Source: Fidelibacterota bacterium | GTDB lineage: Bacteria > Fidelibacterota > UBA2242 > JAFGTP01 | DNA length: 64,000 nucleotides | Assembly: GCA_016934035.1 (NCBI GenBank) | Contig: JAFGTP010000036.1 | Location: 1 to 64,000 of the forward strand | Direction: 5' to 3' | Shown: piece after piece, positions 52,735 to 62,165 of the stretch | Layout: each line of letters begins with the position of its first letter | How positions within the stretch are numbered: the stretch's first letter is position 1 | Notes under the pieces: generated by a model | Told to the model about the DNA's origin: nothing | Seen by the model: the letters and a program-made list of their open reading frames with translations, nothing else | Databases searched by the model: none | Made by a program: the position numbers and the translations under genes

Positions 52735-55581
52735 ATGAAAAAGAGATATTTCGGAGTTTTGCTCTCAGTAATATTGCTATTTATTGCTTCCTGTATGACC
52801 GTCAGCGTTGAACCCAAAGAGGAAATAGAAAAACCAAAAAGACCCTCATTGTTTCAGGCAGAAAAATTGCCCTTCGACCCAAAGGTAAAAATTGGTTCTC
52901 TGGATAATGGACTGACTTATATTTTGAGGCAAAATATTAAACCTGAAAACAGACTCTCATTGCGACTGGTTGTCAAAGCCGGTTCGATTGATGAAGATGA
53001 AAACCAGCGTGGACTTGCTCACCTTTGTGAACACATGGCTTTTAACGGTACACGACATTTTGAAAAAGATGCCCTGGTCAATTATCTGGAGTCCATCGGA
53101 ATGGAATTCGGCGCAGAACTCAATGCCTATACCTCTTTTGACGAGACAGTTTATATGCTCAATCTTCCCACTGACAGCACAGAAATTCTGGAAAAGGGTT
53201 TTCAGGTATTGGACGACTGGGCCTCCAATGTTAGCTATGAAAATGAAGAAATTGACAAGGAGCGTGGTGTTGTGCATGAAGAATGGCGCAGCGGCCGTGG
53301 TGCCGGTCAAAGGGTTCGTGACCAGTTTTTACCAGTGCTTTTTCATGGTTCAAAATATGGTGAAAGGCTTCCGATCGGGTTGATGGATGTTGTTGATAAT
53401 TGTACCTACGAAACGCTGAAAAAATTTTACAATGATTGGTATCGTCCTGATTTACAGGCTGTTGTTGTTGTTGGAGACCTTCCGGTTGAAAAGATGGAAG
53501 AATTGGTAAAAAAATATTTTTCCGACAACCAAAATCCCCCTGAAAGCCGGCCCAGAAAACTGGAGGAAGTTCCCGATCAAGCCGATACGAAATATGTCAT
53601 TGCTACTGACAGCGAGATGAACCGGACCACAATCTATATTTATTTCAAACATGAAATTGAAGATAAATCCACTGTGGACTGGTATCGTAAAAATTTGGCT
53701 AAAACACTCTATAGCAGCATGTTGAATAATCGTTACAATGAACTGATCCAAAAAGCCAATCCTCCCTTCATCGGAGCCTTCGCCGGTGAAAGTGATTTTA
53801 TTCGGTCCAAGCGGTTTTATAGTGTGGCTGCCCTGGCTGAGGAAACCGGCATTGAAACAGCTTTTACAACTCTGCTGACAGAGGTCAAACGGGTGGAAGC
53901 GCATGGATTTCTTGAATCTGAATTGGAACGCACCAAAGCGGAAATACTTAAAAATTTCAAACATGCCTACACCGAACGTGAAAAAACACCCTCGGACCGG
54001 TTTACCGATGAATACACCGATTATTTTCTCAACGGCGATCCGGCTCCGGGTATTGAATGGTCCTGGGAATTCGTTCAAAAAATCCTGCCGGCAATTTCTC
54101 TGAAAGAGGTTAATCAGCTCACCCAAGAACTGATTTCCGATGACAACAGAGTCATAATAATTACGGGACCTGAAAAAGAAGGATTGATTTACCCCGATGA
54201 AATTAAACTGGCCGACCTGACTGAAGCAGTCAATAATCATGAAATCGAGGCCTATACTGAAAACATCGATGATTCTCCCCTGGTTTCCGGTGTTGTGAGA
54301 CCAGGCATGACTGTTGAAAAAAAGACTATTGAAGCGGTGAAGGTCAATTTTCTGAAATTATCAAATGGAATTAAAATTTATTACAAAGTCACTGATTTTC
54401 AGAAAGATGAAATCCGTATGAGTGCATTTTCACCCGGCGGGCATTCTCTTTCATCTGACGAAGATTTTATCTCAGCTTCCTATGCCGCCAGTATCATTGA
54501 CCTGAGTGGCCTGGGTGACTTTGATAATATTGCACTTCAAAAAAAACTTTCCGGAAAAAGAGTTGCTGCTTCTCCTTATATTGGTGAATTAAGAGAAGGG
54601 TTTACCGGCTCCTGCTCTGTTACGGATCTGGAAACCCTGTTGCAACTAGTCCATCTTTATTTTACCAAACCCCGCAAGGATGAAACAGCATTTCAATCAA
54701 CATTGTCACGACAGCTGGCCCTTCTGGAAAATCGAAAAGCCAACCCGATGTCTGCACTACAGGATACTCTGACAACAACATTGACCCAAAACCATTTCCG
54801 TTCCCGTCCCATGACACCGGAAATACTGAAATCTGAACTCAACCTGGACAAATCCTTTTCATTCTATCGTGAAAGATTTGCCGACGCTGATGATTTTACT
54901 TTCTTTTTTGTGGGCAATATCAATCCGGAATTGTTTGAAACACTTTGCATGAAATATCTGGGAAGTCTTCCCTCTTTGCCGAGAGTTGATGAATGGAAAA
55001 ATACTGGTGTGGAATATCCGCAAGGCCTGGTGGAAAAAGAACTGAAAGCTGGTGTCGACCCGAAAAGCAATGTCGTCCTTGTCTATAATGGTCAAAGCGA
55101 ATGGAATTACATTAACCAGAAAAAACTGGAAGTAGTCAAAGATGTATTAAATATCATGCTGAGAGAAAAAATCCGTGAGGATGAAAGTGGCACCTACGGG
55201 GTCCGCTGCCAGGCAAATTTTCAAAGAATACCCGAAAGCGAACATCAAATCATGATTTATTTCGGTTGTGATCCGCAACGAGCTGAGTTACTGACCACAT
55301 TACTACTGGCAGAAATCGAAAAACTGATCAGCACCGGCCCTACCCTGGAAAACCTCGATAAAGTCAAAGCAGCAGAACAAAGAAACTTTGAAAAGAACCT
55401 CAAAGAAAATGGATTCTGGCTGGGAAAACTCAATTTCTATATTTATAATGGATTGAATATCAATGAAATACCCAGTGAAATTGAAATTACAAATTCATTT
55501 ACGGTGGATGATATTCAGCAGGCTGCACAACAGTATTTCGGAAACAATCTAATCAAAATCCTTCAATTTCCAGCTGAATGA
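52735..55581 (+). CDS. M16-family zinc protease lipoprotein
   Basis: The product is 948 aa with a lipoprotein signal (LLFIASC, Cys at about 21). The inverted zinc motif HxxEH is at 96-100 (HLCEH), with the distal Glu in ERGVVHEEWRS. It follows the two-half layout of pitrilysin-like proteases: an active N-terminal half, then a C-terminal half (from about 530) that lacks the zinc motif. Relatives in FCB bacteria are periplasmic or outer-membrane peptidases. It is probably monocistronic. Confidence 0.94.
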   Translation: MKKRYFGVLLSVILLFIASCMTVSVEPKEEIEKPKRPSLFQAEKLPFDPKVKIGSLDNGLTYILRQNIKPENRLSLRLVVKAGSIDEDENQRGLAHLCEHMAFNGTRHFEKDALVNYLESIGMEFGAELNAYTSFDETVYMLNLPTDSTEILEKGFQVLDDWASNVSYENEEIDKERGVVHEEWRSGRGAGQRVRDQFLPVLFHGSKYGERLPIGLMDVVDNCTYETLKKFYNDWYRPDLQAVVVVGDLPVEKMEELVKKYFSDNQNPPESRPRKLEEVPDQADTKYVIATDSEMNRTTIYIYFKHEIEDKSTVDWYRKNLAKTLYSSMLNNRYNELIQKANPPFIGAFAGESDFIRSKRFYSVAALAEETGIETAFTTLLTEVKRVEAHGFLESELERTKAEILKNFKHAYTEREKTPSDRFTDEYTDYFLNGDPAPGIEWSWEFVQKILPAISLKEVNQLTQELISDDNRVIIITGPEKEGLIYPDEIKLADLTEAVNNHEIEAYTENIDDSPLVSGVVRPGMTVEKKTIEAVKVNFLKLSNGIKIYYKVTDFQKDEIRMSAFSPGGHSLSSDEDFISASYAASIIDLSGLGDFDNIALQKKLSGKRVAASPYIGELREGFTGSCSVTDLETLLQLVHLYFTKPRKDETAFQSTLSRQLALLENRKANPMSALQDTLTTTLTQNHFRSRPMTPEILKSELNLDKSFSFYRERFADADDFTFFFVGNINPELFETLCMKYLGSLPSLPRVDEWKNTGVEYPQGLVEKELKAGVDPKSNVVLVYNGQSEWNYINQKKLEVVKDVLNIMLREKIREDESGTYGVRCQANFQRIPESEHQIMIYFGCDPQRAELLTTLLLAEIEKLISTGPTLENLDKVKAAEQRNFEKNLKENGFWLGKLNFYIYNGLNINEIPSEIEITNSFTVDDIQQAAQQYFGNNLIKILQFPAE

Positions 55582-55596
55582 TACTGTTGATTTTCT

Positions 55597-55640
55597 GGAT
55601 AATCTCGTTCCTGAAACCAATTTTGGGGACGAGATTATCC
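55597..55640. repeat. perfect 12-bp inverted repeat after the M16 gene
   Basis: GGATAATCTCGT (55597-55608) and ACGAGATTATCC (55629-55640) are perfect inverted repeats across 20 bases, starting 15 bases after the M16 stop. Inner bases add partial pairing (TCC with GGG). No T run follows, so it is not a classical terminator; it could be an mRNA-stabilising hairpin or a binding site. Confidence 0.6.
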
Positions 55641-55730
55641 GATGATGACATCAGCCGGTATGTTTACACAAACTTCATTTGATGAAAATAATTAAGACAA
55701 GTAATTTAACCCCTGTTTTATGAGACAATT

Positions 55731-56306
55731 ATGCTGGAATTTTTAAATACCATTGACACACAATTATTTCTCTTTTTAAATGGATTACATAATCCCTTTT
55801 TTGACGGGATAATGGCTTTCATCACCCGAAAGGAAACGTGGTATCCTCTTTACCTGGTAATTTTGGTTTACATGATGTGGAAATATAAAAAACGGAGTCT
55901 GATTATCCTGCCGGCAGTCATCCTGCTGATTGTACTTTCAGATCAGATATCTGTCCATTGGTTCAAAAATGTTTTTAAACGATTACGCCCCAGTCGCGTG
56001 GAAGAGCTGCAATCAATAATTCATCTGGTTGGCAAAAAAGGTGGAAAATACGGGTTTGTGTCTTCTCATGCAGCCAATTCTTTTGGAGCAGCTACTTTTT
56101 TAGCCCTGCTTTTTCGAAATCGAATATTCACGATATCCATATTAATTTGGGCGGCCGTTGTTTCCTACAGCCGTATTTACGTGGGTGTCCATTATCCCGG
56201 CGATATCCTTTTTGGCGGACTGCTCGGCATTGGTCTGGGTTTTCTGGTCACGAAATTGCGGGAATGGGCAGAAACGAAACTACTTCGCCCCGAGCAACAG
56301 GAATAA
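55731..56306 (+). CDS. PAP2-family membrane phosphatase
   Basis: The product is 191 aa with about five membrane segments. The three phosphatase motifs are visible: FKNVFKRLRPSR, FVSSHAANSF (SSHA where many members have PSGH) and SRIYVGVHYPGDILFGG. Likely substrates are undecaprenyl pyrophosphate or another lipid phosphate on the periplasmic face. It abuts the sulfotransferase-like gene by one base. Confidence 0.92.
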   Translation: MLEFLNTIDTQLFLFLNGLHNPFFDGIMAFITRKETWYPLYLVILVYMMWKYKKRSLIILPAVILLIVLSDQISVHWFKNVFKRLRPSRVEELQSIIHLVGKKGGKYGFVSSHAANSFGAATFLALLFRNRIFTISILIWAAVVSYSRIYVGVHYPGDILFGGLLGIGLGFLVTKLREWAETKLLRPEQQE

Positions 56307-56307
56307 A

Positions 56308-57237
56308 ATGGCACTCAGCAATCGGTTAAAAAAATGGAAACGAAAAATTAAAATTGCCCTCAGCCGGCCAAAGGAAAAAAAATTATCCCAGTCCATAGAT
56401 ATTTCAAAGGTTAGTATTCTCTGTATGGTTTTAGGACCTTACCGGAACCTGACCACTTTGACTGGGTCTATCATGTCGCTACATCCCAATTGCCAGGTGC
56501 TGAACCATGGAATAGACCGCATAATGGGTGACAAAAAATTGAATTTTCTGCAAAATTATTCCATGACAACGCTTGATAATTTCTTGAAATATGCCATTTT
56601 CATTTCCGGCGGTGGACAGCGTGGAAATTATGGCGGCTCCATCACCTTCTCTCATGCCTATGCAGAAAACAGTGAAATGAGCGAAAGTTACCGACATCTT
56701 TTTGGTGACAAAATGGTGAAGGATGAAATACACTGCCTGTTTTGGAAAGAGTCCCTGCATATTACCAATATACTGCAAAAATTTCCGAAAAAATTTACGC
56801 AAATTCTCAATGAAAACCCGAATATTAAATTTATCCTGCCGGTTAGAAATACGTTGGATTGCGTCGAATCTAATATCAGCACGGGCATGGCAACGATTTA
56901 TCCGGATATTGGAAAGATCTTTGATCGAAAAATTTTGATTCGAAGAATCCTGGAAGATTATCACTGGTTTTTTTCTTTAAAAAAAAGGTATCCTGAACGG
57001 TTCTTCTGGTTTTTCCAGGACGAAATCAACAGAGAAAAATTATTGCAACTGGCAAAGTTCTTAAATCTGTCCGGGGATGAATGCTGGCTGAATTATGCTT
57101 TAAAAAATTATCATGTTCGAAGTAAATATAAGCATACTGATGAAGCCAGAATTTTTTTTCAGGAAACCGTAAACACAATGTTTCGGGATTTTCCGGAAGA
57201 ACGCTGTAAATTACTGGAATTTACAGGAGAAAATTGA
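56308..57237 (+). CDS. sulfotransferase-like protein
   Basis: The product is 309 aa. A divergent P-loop-type region (VLGPYRNLTTLTGSIMSLHP, from about residue 36) and a 3'-phosphate-type motif (FILPVRNTLDCVESN, about 174) match the sulfotransferase layout, although the first loop lacks the standard KSGTT and catalysis is uncertain. The frame stays open upstream to 56158 inside the PAP2 gene. The ATG at 56308 with AGGA six bases before it is the likely start. Confidence 0.65.
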   Translation: MALSNRLKKWKRKIKIALSRPKEKKLSQSIDISKVSILCMVLGPYRNLTTLTGSIMSLHPNCQVLNHGIDRIMGDKKLNFLQNYSMTTLDNFLKYAIFISGGGQRGNYGGSITFSHAYAENSEMSESYRHLFGDKMVKDEIHCLFWKESLHITNILQKFPKKFTQILNENPNIKFILPVRNTLDCVESNISTGMATIYPDIGKIFDRKILIRRILEDYHWFFSLKKRYPERFFWFFQDEINREKLLQLAKFLNLSGDECWLNYALKNYHVRSKYKHTDEARIFFQETVNTMFRDFPEERCKLLEFTGEN

Positions 57238-58025
57238 TGAAACCGACATTTGCTCAAAAGCTAAAAGCATGGTCTTTTATTCCCAAATTTCTATATGACG
57301 GATTCTATTTTTCGATGCAGAAAAGGGGCTGGATAAAAAACCGCTATCAGGATTGTTGTATCGTCTCCTATCCAAAGTCAGGGCGGACATGGCTGCATGT
57401 TATGCTGGATTTCCTGCATTTAAATATTAAATACAAGCACGATACCGCCGACGCACTTTATACGCCTGAAATGGCCTTTAATTTGGCGATAAAAAAAGAA
57501 GTCTACGAAAATTTAAAAGTTATCTTTTTAATCCGGGACCCCAGGGATGTGATTGTATCCAGTTATTTTCAGGCCATGAAGCGCCAGGCGAGGGCCTTTA
57601 ATTTTACCCTTTCGCAATTTATTCGTGACGAGAAAATGGGCATCAGAAAATTGATTGAATTTCAGAACAATTGGGCCCGAAGCCGGGAAATTCCTAAAAA
57701 ATTCATGGTCCTTCGTTATGAAGATTTAAAGACAGATACAACTGAAACTCTGAACCAATTATTGGCTTTTTTTGAAATCACGGGAATCAATAAATGGCAA
57801 GTCAACAGGGCTGTGAAAACCTTTGAGTTCCAAAACATGCAACTGCTGGAAAAAATGCATATTTTGAAATTACGACATGGTAAAATCCTGAAACCCAATA
57901 ATATCGATGATCAAAACTCCTTTAAAACCCGCAAAGGAAAAATCAAGGGGTATCTTGACACCCTATCTGTGGAAGATATTCAATATTGTGATGAAATGGT
58001 TAAAAAATTTTCTGATTTATATTGA
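57237..58025 (+). CDS. sulfotransferase
   Basis: The product is 262 aa. It has the PAPS 5'-phosphosulfate loop YPKSGRTWLHVML and the 3'-phosphate motif FLIRDPRDVIVSSYFQAM, both in good form, and LRYEDLKTDTTETL. It should transfer sulfate from PAPS to a hydroxyl of a glycan, lipid or small molecule. The ATG at 57237 overlaps the previous stop by one base and has AGGAGA upstream. It forms a PAP2-sulfotransferase-sulfotransferase operon. Confidence 0.9.
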   Translation: MKPTFAQKLKAWSFIPKFLYDGFYFSMQKRGWIKNRYQDCCIVSYPKSGRTWLHVMLDFLHLNIKYKHDTADALYTPEMAFNLAIKKEVYENLKVIFLIRDPRDVIVSSYFQAMKRQARAFNFTLSQFIRDEKMGIRKLIEFQNNWARSREIPKKFMVLRYEDLKTDTTETLNQLLAFFEITGINKWQVNRAVKTFEFQNMQLLEKMHILKLRHGKILKPNNIDDQNSFKTRKGKIKGYLDTLSVEDIQYCDEMVKKFSDLY

Positions 58026-58150
58026 GAAGCTGCTTGTTGTATTAAAGGTTCAGAAATATACAGGCAAAAAAAACGACTGATGATGATATCAAAAAGTAAA
58101 AATTTTGCTCCTTCTGACCCAGATTCGGTCCATTCCGGGTACATGCCGAA

Positions 58151-58960
58151 TTAAATCATTTTTATTCGATCTCTCACAAAGTAAGTAAACCCCAGATATC
58201 CGATGATAATTATTCCCAGGATTTTTTGAACCATTTCAGCATCTTGATACCCTGTATTATATTTAAAAACCAATAAGCCAGCAGCAAGTGCAAGTAGCAG
58301 GGATAGGGAATATTTTACGATTTTGTGGTAACCCCAGGTGGATCTTTTCGCCATGAATATTCCTATTCCTGCTGATGACCAACCCAAAATAGCCCCGCCC
58401 AGAATATCAGCCGGCCAGTGGACACCGATCAGCACCCTGGATAAACCAACCATGAGAGCCAGGGTAAGGGTAAGTAAGCGGATTTTCAGAGATTTGTAAT
58501 AAAAGGAAATAACACCACAAAACGCAAATATGGTGGTTGTATGTCCCGATGGAAAAGAGCGTTTCATGTAGGCCTTACCGGCTAGAAAAAAGGTTTCAGG
58601 TGCCAGTAAAGCCGGCGGTCTTTTAAAATCAAAATAATCTTTCAGCATATTTAAAATGATCATATAAAACAAGGTGGCCAGAAGAAATGACCAGGCGATT
58701 TCGGGTTTTTTCCTGATCCAGAAAGCAATCAGCAGGGCTGATATTAATCCGTCTCCAAAAATGGTAAAGACCTGCCAGATATGCGTACCGGTGATTCCGC
58801 TGACGTGATTAATACTATAAAATAAATTCACATTCCAACGAAATAACCAGATCATCGTCAACAAAGCAGCCGAAACCACGATCGGCACATAAAACCAGAA
58901 CAGATTTTCAGGGGTTTCTAATTTTGGATTTGTCAGGTTTGTCTTATTTTTAGGGATCAT
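58151..58960 (-). CDS. PAP2-family membrane phosphatase
   Basis: The product is 269 aa with about six membrane segments. Motifs are complete and classical: KDYFDFKRPP, RSFPSGHTTTIFAF and SRVLIGVHWPADILGG. It overlaps gtrA by one base, and the ArnT-like gene lies just upstream in the same unit. A role in recycling or trimming a polyprenyl or lipid phosphate during glycan transfer is likely (inference). The 125-bp convergent gap (58026-58150) contains only a weak ATTCGG/CCGAAT hairpin. Confidence 0.93.
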   Translation of the reverse strand: MIPKNKTNLTNPKLETPENLFWFYVPIVVSAALLTMIWLFRWNVNLFYSINHVSGITGTHIWQVFTIFGDGLISALLIAFWIRKKPEIAWSFLLATLFYMIILNMLKDYFDFKRPPALLAPETFFLAGKAYMKRSFPSGHTTTIFAFCGVISFYYKSLKIRLLTLTLALMVGLSRVLIGVHWPADILGGAILGWSSAGIGIFMAKRSTWGYHKIVKYSLSLLLALAAGLLVFKYNTGYQDAEMVQKILGIIIIGYLGFTYFVRDRIKMI

Positions 58961-59382
58961 CAGTGAACACCTTTTTTCATTTTTTTAAAGGTCCAGTTAT
59001 GGTTGAGGGTAAAATTAATCATCATTCCCAGACCAATTCCCAGCAGATTGGCAGGAAAATAATTCACACCTGCAGTCGTCAAAAGAAGTAAAACAGCATA
59101 ATTCAGGGATCCGGATACAATTGTAACCAGATGATACTTCATAAATCTTTGGAACAGTCCAGTTGACAACCCCTGGCTCCATGTCCAGAAATTATTGAGC
59201 AGGAAATTAAAAATAATGGATAATTCGATGGCTGCCAGACTTGCATATTTTAAGTCGATATGCAGGCATTGATATAAAACCATTAAGCATCCCTGGTTTA
59301 TCAGAATTCCAAAAATTCCGACTAGTGAAAATTTTCCCAAAACAATCGGGAAAGGAAATATTTTTTCAAAAGGATTATTCAT
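58960..59382 (-). CDS. GtrA-family membrane protein
   Basis: The product is 140 aa with four membrane segments and the GtrA pattern (KFSLVGIFGILINQGCLMVL, then LLNNFWTW and FTLNHNWTF). GtrA proteins are thought to help move polyprenyl-linked sugars across the inner membrane. The ATG at 59382 overlaps the upstream stop by 8 bases; an ATG at 59394 is also possible. Confidence 0.9.
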   Translation of the reverse strand: MNNPFEKIFPFPIVLGKFSLVGIFGILINQGCLMVLYQCLHIDLKYASLAAIELSIIFNFLLNNFWTWSQGLSTGLFQRFMKYHLVTIVSGSLNYAVLLLLTTAGVNYFPANLLGIGLGMMINFTLNHNWTFKKMKKGVH

Positions 59383-60835
59383 GATTAATCCCATAGGGAT
59401 AGGTCATTTTTCCACTGAAATTTTCACATTTCCATAAATAAAAAGACTTTCCAATTTCTTTGCCCCGATAAACATGAATGGTGTCAAGGGGCATAATGGT
59501 GGTAAAGTATTCCTGATATTTTTTGTCTGCCTTTGTGTTATAACGGTTTGTGGAAATGAATAAGCAGTTTTTACCTTCAAAGGCCTTTAAATCGTACCAG
59601 AAAGCGAACCCCCGCGGATCCTGGCTATTCAGGCAGAGGGTCGGCATTTTCCCTTCAATGGCAAAGAGGATTTCTCCGGCGGTGAACCATTTATGGCCTG
59701 CCAGAAAATCAATCCCCTCAAAATCATTCTTTTTAATCGCTTCCCCTACCATTTCTTTCCATCCAAAACCATCGAGTGTAAAATCCTGCCTGGGTTTCAG
59801 AGGAATAAATCCGGTATGGGATTGTATCAGGACTATAACCAATAAAGCCATGGTTGTGATTGAGGAGAGAAGAATATAAATTTTGGCCTTTTTTATTTTT
59901 GAAATCCATGCTCCTGCCGGAATGAGTAAAGTCAGATATCCAACCATTGTCCAATGAGGCAAAATAGTCTGTGTAAAACCCATCATCGTAAAAATAAAAA
60001 CAGGTAAAAATGCAAAGATTCGCAACCAGGCAGTCTCAGCGACAGTTTTTTTGAAACCGAACAACAGGACAAGGAAATTCCATGGCATTATATAGGCTGT
60101 CTGGGATAGGATTCCCTGAAGGAATTTTGTGATTGAAATCGAAGCAGAACCACGACTCTTCCCAAATTGGTAGACATAGGATATCCAGTTATTATGATAA
60201 TTCCAGGTTAGATTGGGCACCATAATGATCATTCCTAACACAACAGCAAAATAGAACCACGGATTTTTCCATAATTCTTTGAAATTTTTATGGAAAAGCA
60301 ATAGCCATCCAAAACCTGCAATCAGCAAGACCATATGATATTTAGATAAAAATCCGAATCCTATGCTGGCTCCCCAAACCAGCAGCCAGAGATTACTTCG
60401 TTTTTTTTGATAGCGAACCATTGCATAAAGGGCCAGCAACCAGAAAAAAGTAAGAAAATTGTCCGGTAGAACAAAACAACCGATACCGACCAGGAAATAT
60501 GGTATTATATGAAAAAGAAATAATGAATTAATTGCTGCTTTCTGATCGTACAATTCTTGAGTGATTTTATATAAAATCCAGGCGGACATACTAAAAATGA
60601 AAATCGCCCCTATCCGCAGGGTAAATGTTGAAAAACCGGGAAACAGCCAATGCCCGATTCCAGCGGACACCGTCACTAAAGGCGGATGATCAAAATAACC
60701 CCAGGCCGGGAACATTGTATAAACACCATAATAAGCTTCGTCAAAACCCGGCACAGTCAGCCAGGCTGTAATCGACCGAACCACCAATCCGAAAAAAAGG
60801 ATTAGGAAGGCGTTTTTATCGCTCTTGCAAATCAT
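59375..60835 (-). CDS. ArnT/GT39-type polyprenyl-phosphate glycosyltransferase
   Basis: The product is 486 aa with about ten membrane segments. The catalytic first periplasmic loop is clear: FDEAYYGVYTMFPAWGYFDHPP. A soluble C-terminal domain (about 385-485) ends in a YPYGINHE tail. It moves a sugar from a polyprenyl phosphate to a lipid or glycan on the outer face of the inner membrane. It is grouped with GtrA and PAP2, the usual helpers. The 202 bases upstream (60836-61037) hold no gene I can support. Confidence 0.92.
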   Translation of the reverse strand: MICKSDKNAFLILFFGLVVRSITAWLTVPGFDEAYYGVYTMFPAWGYFDHPPLVTVSAGIGHWLFPGFSTFTLRIGAIFIFSMSAWILYKITQELYDQKAAINSLFLFHIIPYFLVGIGCFVLPDNFLTFFWLLALYAMVRYQKKRSNLWLLVWGASIGFGFLSKYHMVLLIAGFGWLLLFHKNFKELWKNPWFYFAVVLGMIIMVPNLTWNYHNNWISYVYQFGKSRGSASISITKFLQGILSQTAYIMPWNFLVLLFGFKKTVAETAWLRIFAFLPVFIFTMMGFTQTILPHWTMVGYLTLLIPAGAWISKIKKAKIYILLSSITTMALLVIVLIQSHTGFIPLKPRQDFTLDGFGWKEMVGEAIKKNDFEGIDFLAGHKWFTAGEILFAIEGKMPTLCLNSQDPRGFAFWYDLKAFEGKNCLFISTNRYNTKADKKYQEYFTTIMPLDTIHVYRGKEIGKSFYLWKCENFSGKMTYPYGINHE

Positions 60836-61037
60836 GTCGAAATTTAAATAACACTCTTTGAAGCGGGTCGTAAAGATTTTGTGAAATTATGATAACAGAA
60901 AATTTAAATAGGTCTTACTTAGGGAATTTTATGGGTGAAAATTAAATTGAATCCTGATAAAAAAAAGGATTGTATAGGATATTTCTTTACAACCAATCAT
61001 CTCAATTTTTTGGATTATGGAAATGAAGAAAATTCAG

Positions 61038-62165
61038 TTAAAATTTCGCCATCATTCGCAGGCTGCAATCCTGCCAGCGATAATTTTTTGCCAGTTCATG
61101 AGACCGAATCTGGTATTTTTCATAGGCCAGAGGATCTGATAGAAAAATATCCAATGCCTGGGATAGCCTTTGCCGATTTGCGGCCGGTATATAAAAAAGA
61201 TGTTCGTGATTCAGATCAATATCCCTGATGGCGGGTAAATCCGATGCAATGACGGGAATCCCGTGGGCAATATAATCAAACAATTTGGAAGGTGCAGTCA
61301 GATAGCGATTATAAAAGGTATCTTTCAAGGGTATGACGCCCACCGTAGCATGCTTCAGGCGCTTCTGAACATCATCGAAACTCAGCCAGCCGGTTATTTC
61401 AATTCTGTCGGTAATTTTTAATTTTTTCGCCAGTTCCCGAATCGGCTCGATTTCCTGTTCATGCCTGCCACCAAGGAGGACCAGTTTTGCGGCTTTATGC
61501 TCGATTTCGGCAAAACTGTGCAATAAAATGTCGACACCTTTGTCTTTTTGAAGGCTGCCGGAATAAACAATGATTTTTTGGCTGAAATTATCGGTTACAG
61601 GATAGATTTTTTGCAGGCCGGGAACCACTGAATGCACGGGAAGATTTATATATTTTTCGTATAGTTTCTTCTGGGATTCGTTGAGTGTGAACATTCCGTC
61701 CATCAGCGGAAGATATTTTTTCTCAAAACGGTGATATTTCTTCCGGTTAGTTATTTTCTGATCGGGCTGAAAAGACAAATCCAGATAAAAATTATGGGAT
61801 TGATAATAGGCTTTGAGGTTCCTGGATTTTTTTATTCTGGCAAGAAAGGGCAGGTATCCGGGATCTCGTGTGAATATAACATCAGGTGTTGGTTGTGAGA
61901 GAATCCATTGGTTTATTTTTGAGTAAAAGAACTCATTGCCGGATAAACCTAAAAACTTATCGGAAAAGGTTCTTATATGAAAATTTCCCAAAGGTTTCAA
62001 GTTGAAATAAGATTCAAAATCCTGCTGGACCTCCTGATGTGGTATTTTCAGAATTATCGTGACATCAGCCCCGTTTTTCGCAAAATTATAGGCGTTCAGC
62101 ATGGAAAAAACCGTCGAAGGCATATGATCAAAAAGACGGGTTTTATTGATGTATATTATTTTCAT
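61038..62165 (-). CDS. family 4 glycosyltransferase
   Basis: The product is 375 aa with a GT-B fold, starting MKIIYINKTRLFDHMPSTVF. The donor domain has IIVYSGSLQKDKGVDILLHS and TAPSKLFDYIAHGIPVIAS in the place of the EX7E loop. The frame is open to 62240, but the extra 25 residues lie inside the preceding gene. The ATG at 62165, a 23-base overlap, is preferred. Confidence 0.88.
   Translation of the reverse strand: MKIIYINKTRLFDHMPSTVFSMLNAYNFAKNGADVTIILKIPHQEVQQDFESYFNLKPLGNFHIRTFSDKFLGLSGNEFFYSKINQWILSQPTPDVIFTRDPGYLPFLARIKKSRNLKAYYQSHNFYLDLSFQPDQKITNRKKYHRFEKKYLPLMDGMFTLNESQKKLYEKYINLPVHSVVPGLQKIYPVTDNFSQKIIVYSGSLQKDKGVDILLHSFAEIEHKAAKLVLLGGRHEQEIEPIRELAKKLKITDRIEITGWLSFDDVQKRLKHATVGVIPLKDTFYNRYLTAPSKLFDYIAHGIPVIASDLPAIRDIDLNHEHLFYIPAANRQRLSQALDIFLSDPLAYEKYQIRSHELAKNYRWQDCSLRMMAKF

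Noticed and set aside
53452..54240. 262-aa open frame on the minus strand
   Set aside because: It is opposite the M16 protease and has no recognisable domain. It is a shadow of a long conserved gene.
58110..58150. ATTCGG/CCGAAT hairpin as a bidirectional terminator
   Set aside because: The stem is only six bases with a long loop and lacks a clear T run on either strand.
60935..61228. 97-aa plus-strand frame between two minus-strand transferase genes
   Set aside because: It runs into the 3' end of a conserved GT4 gene on the other strand and has no recognisable content.
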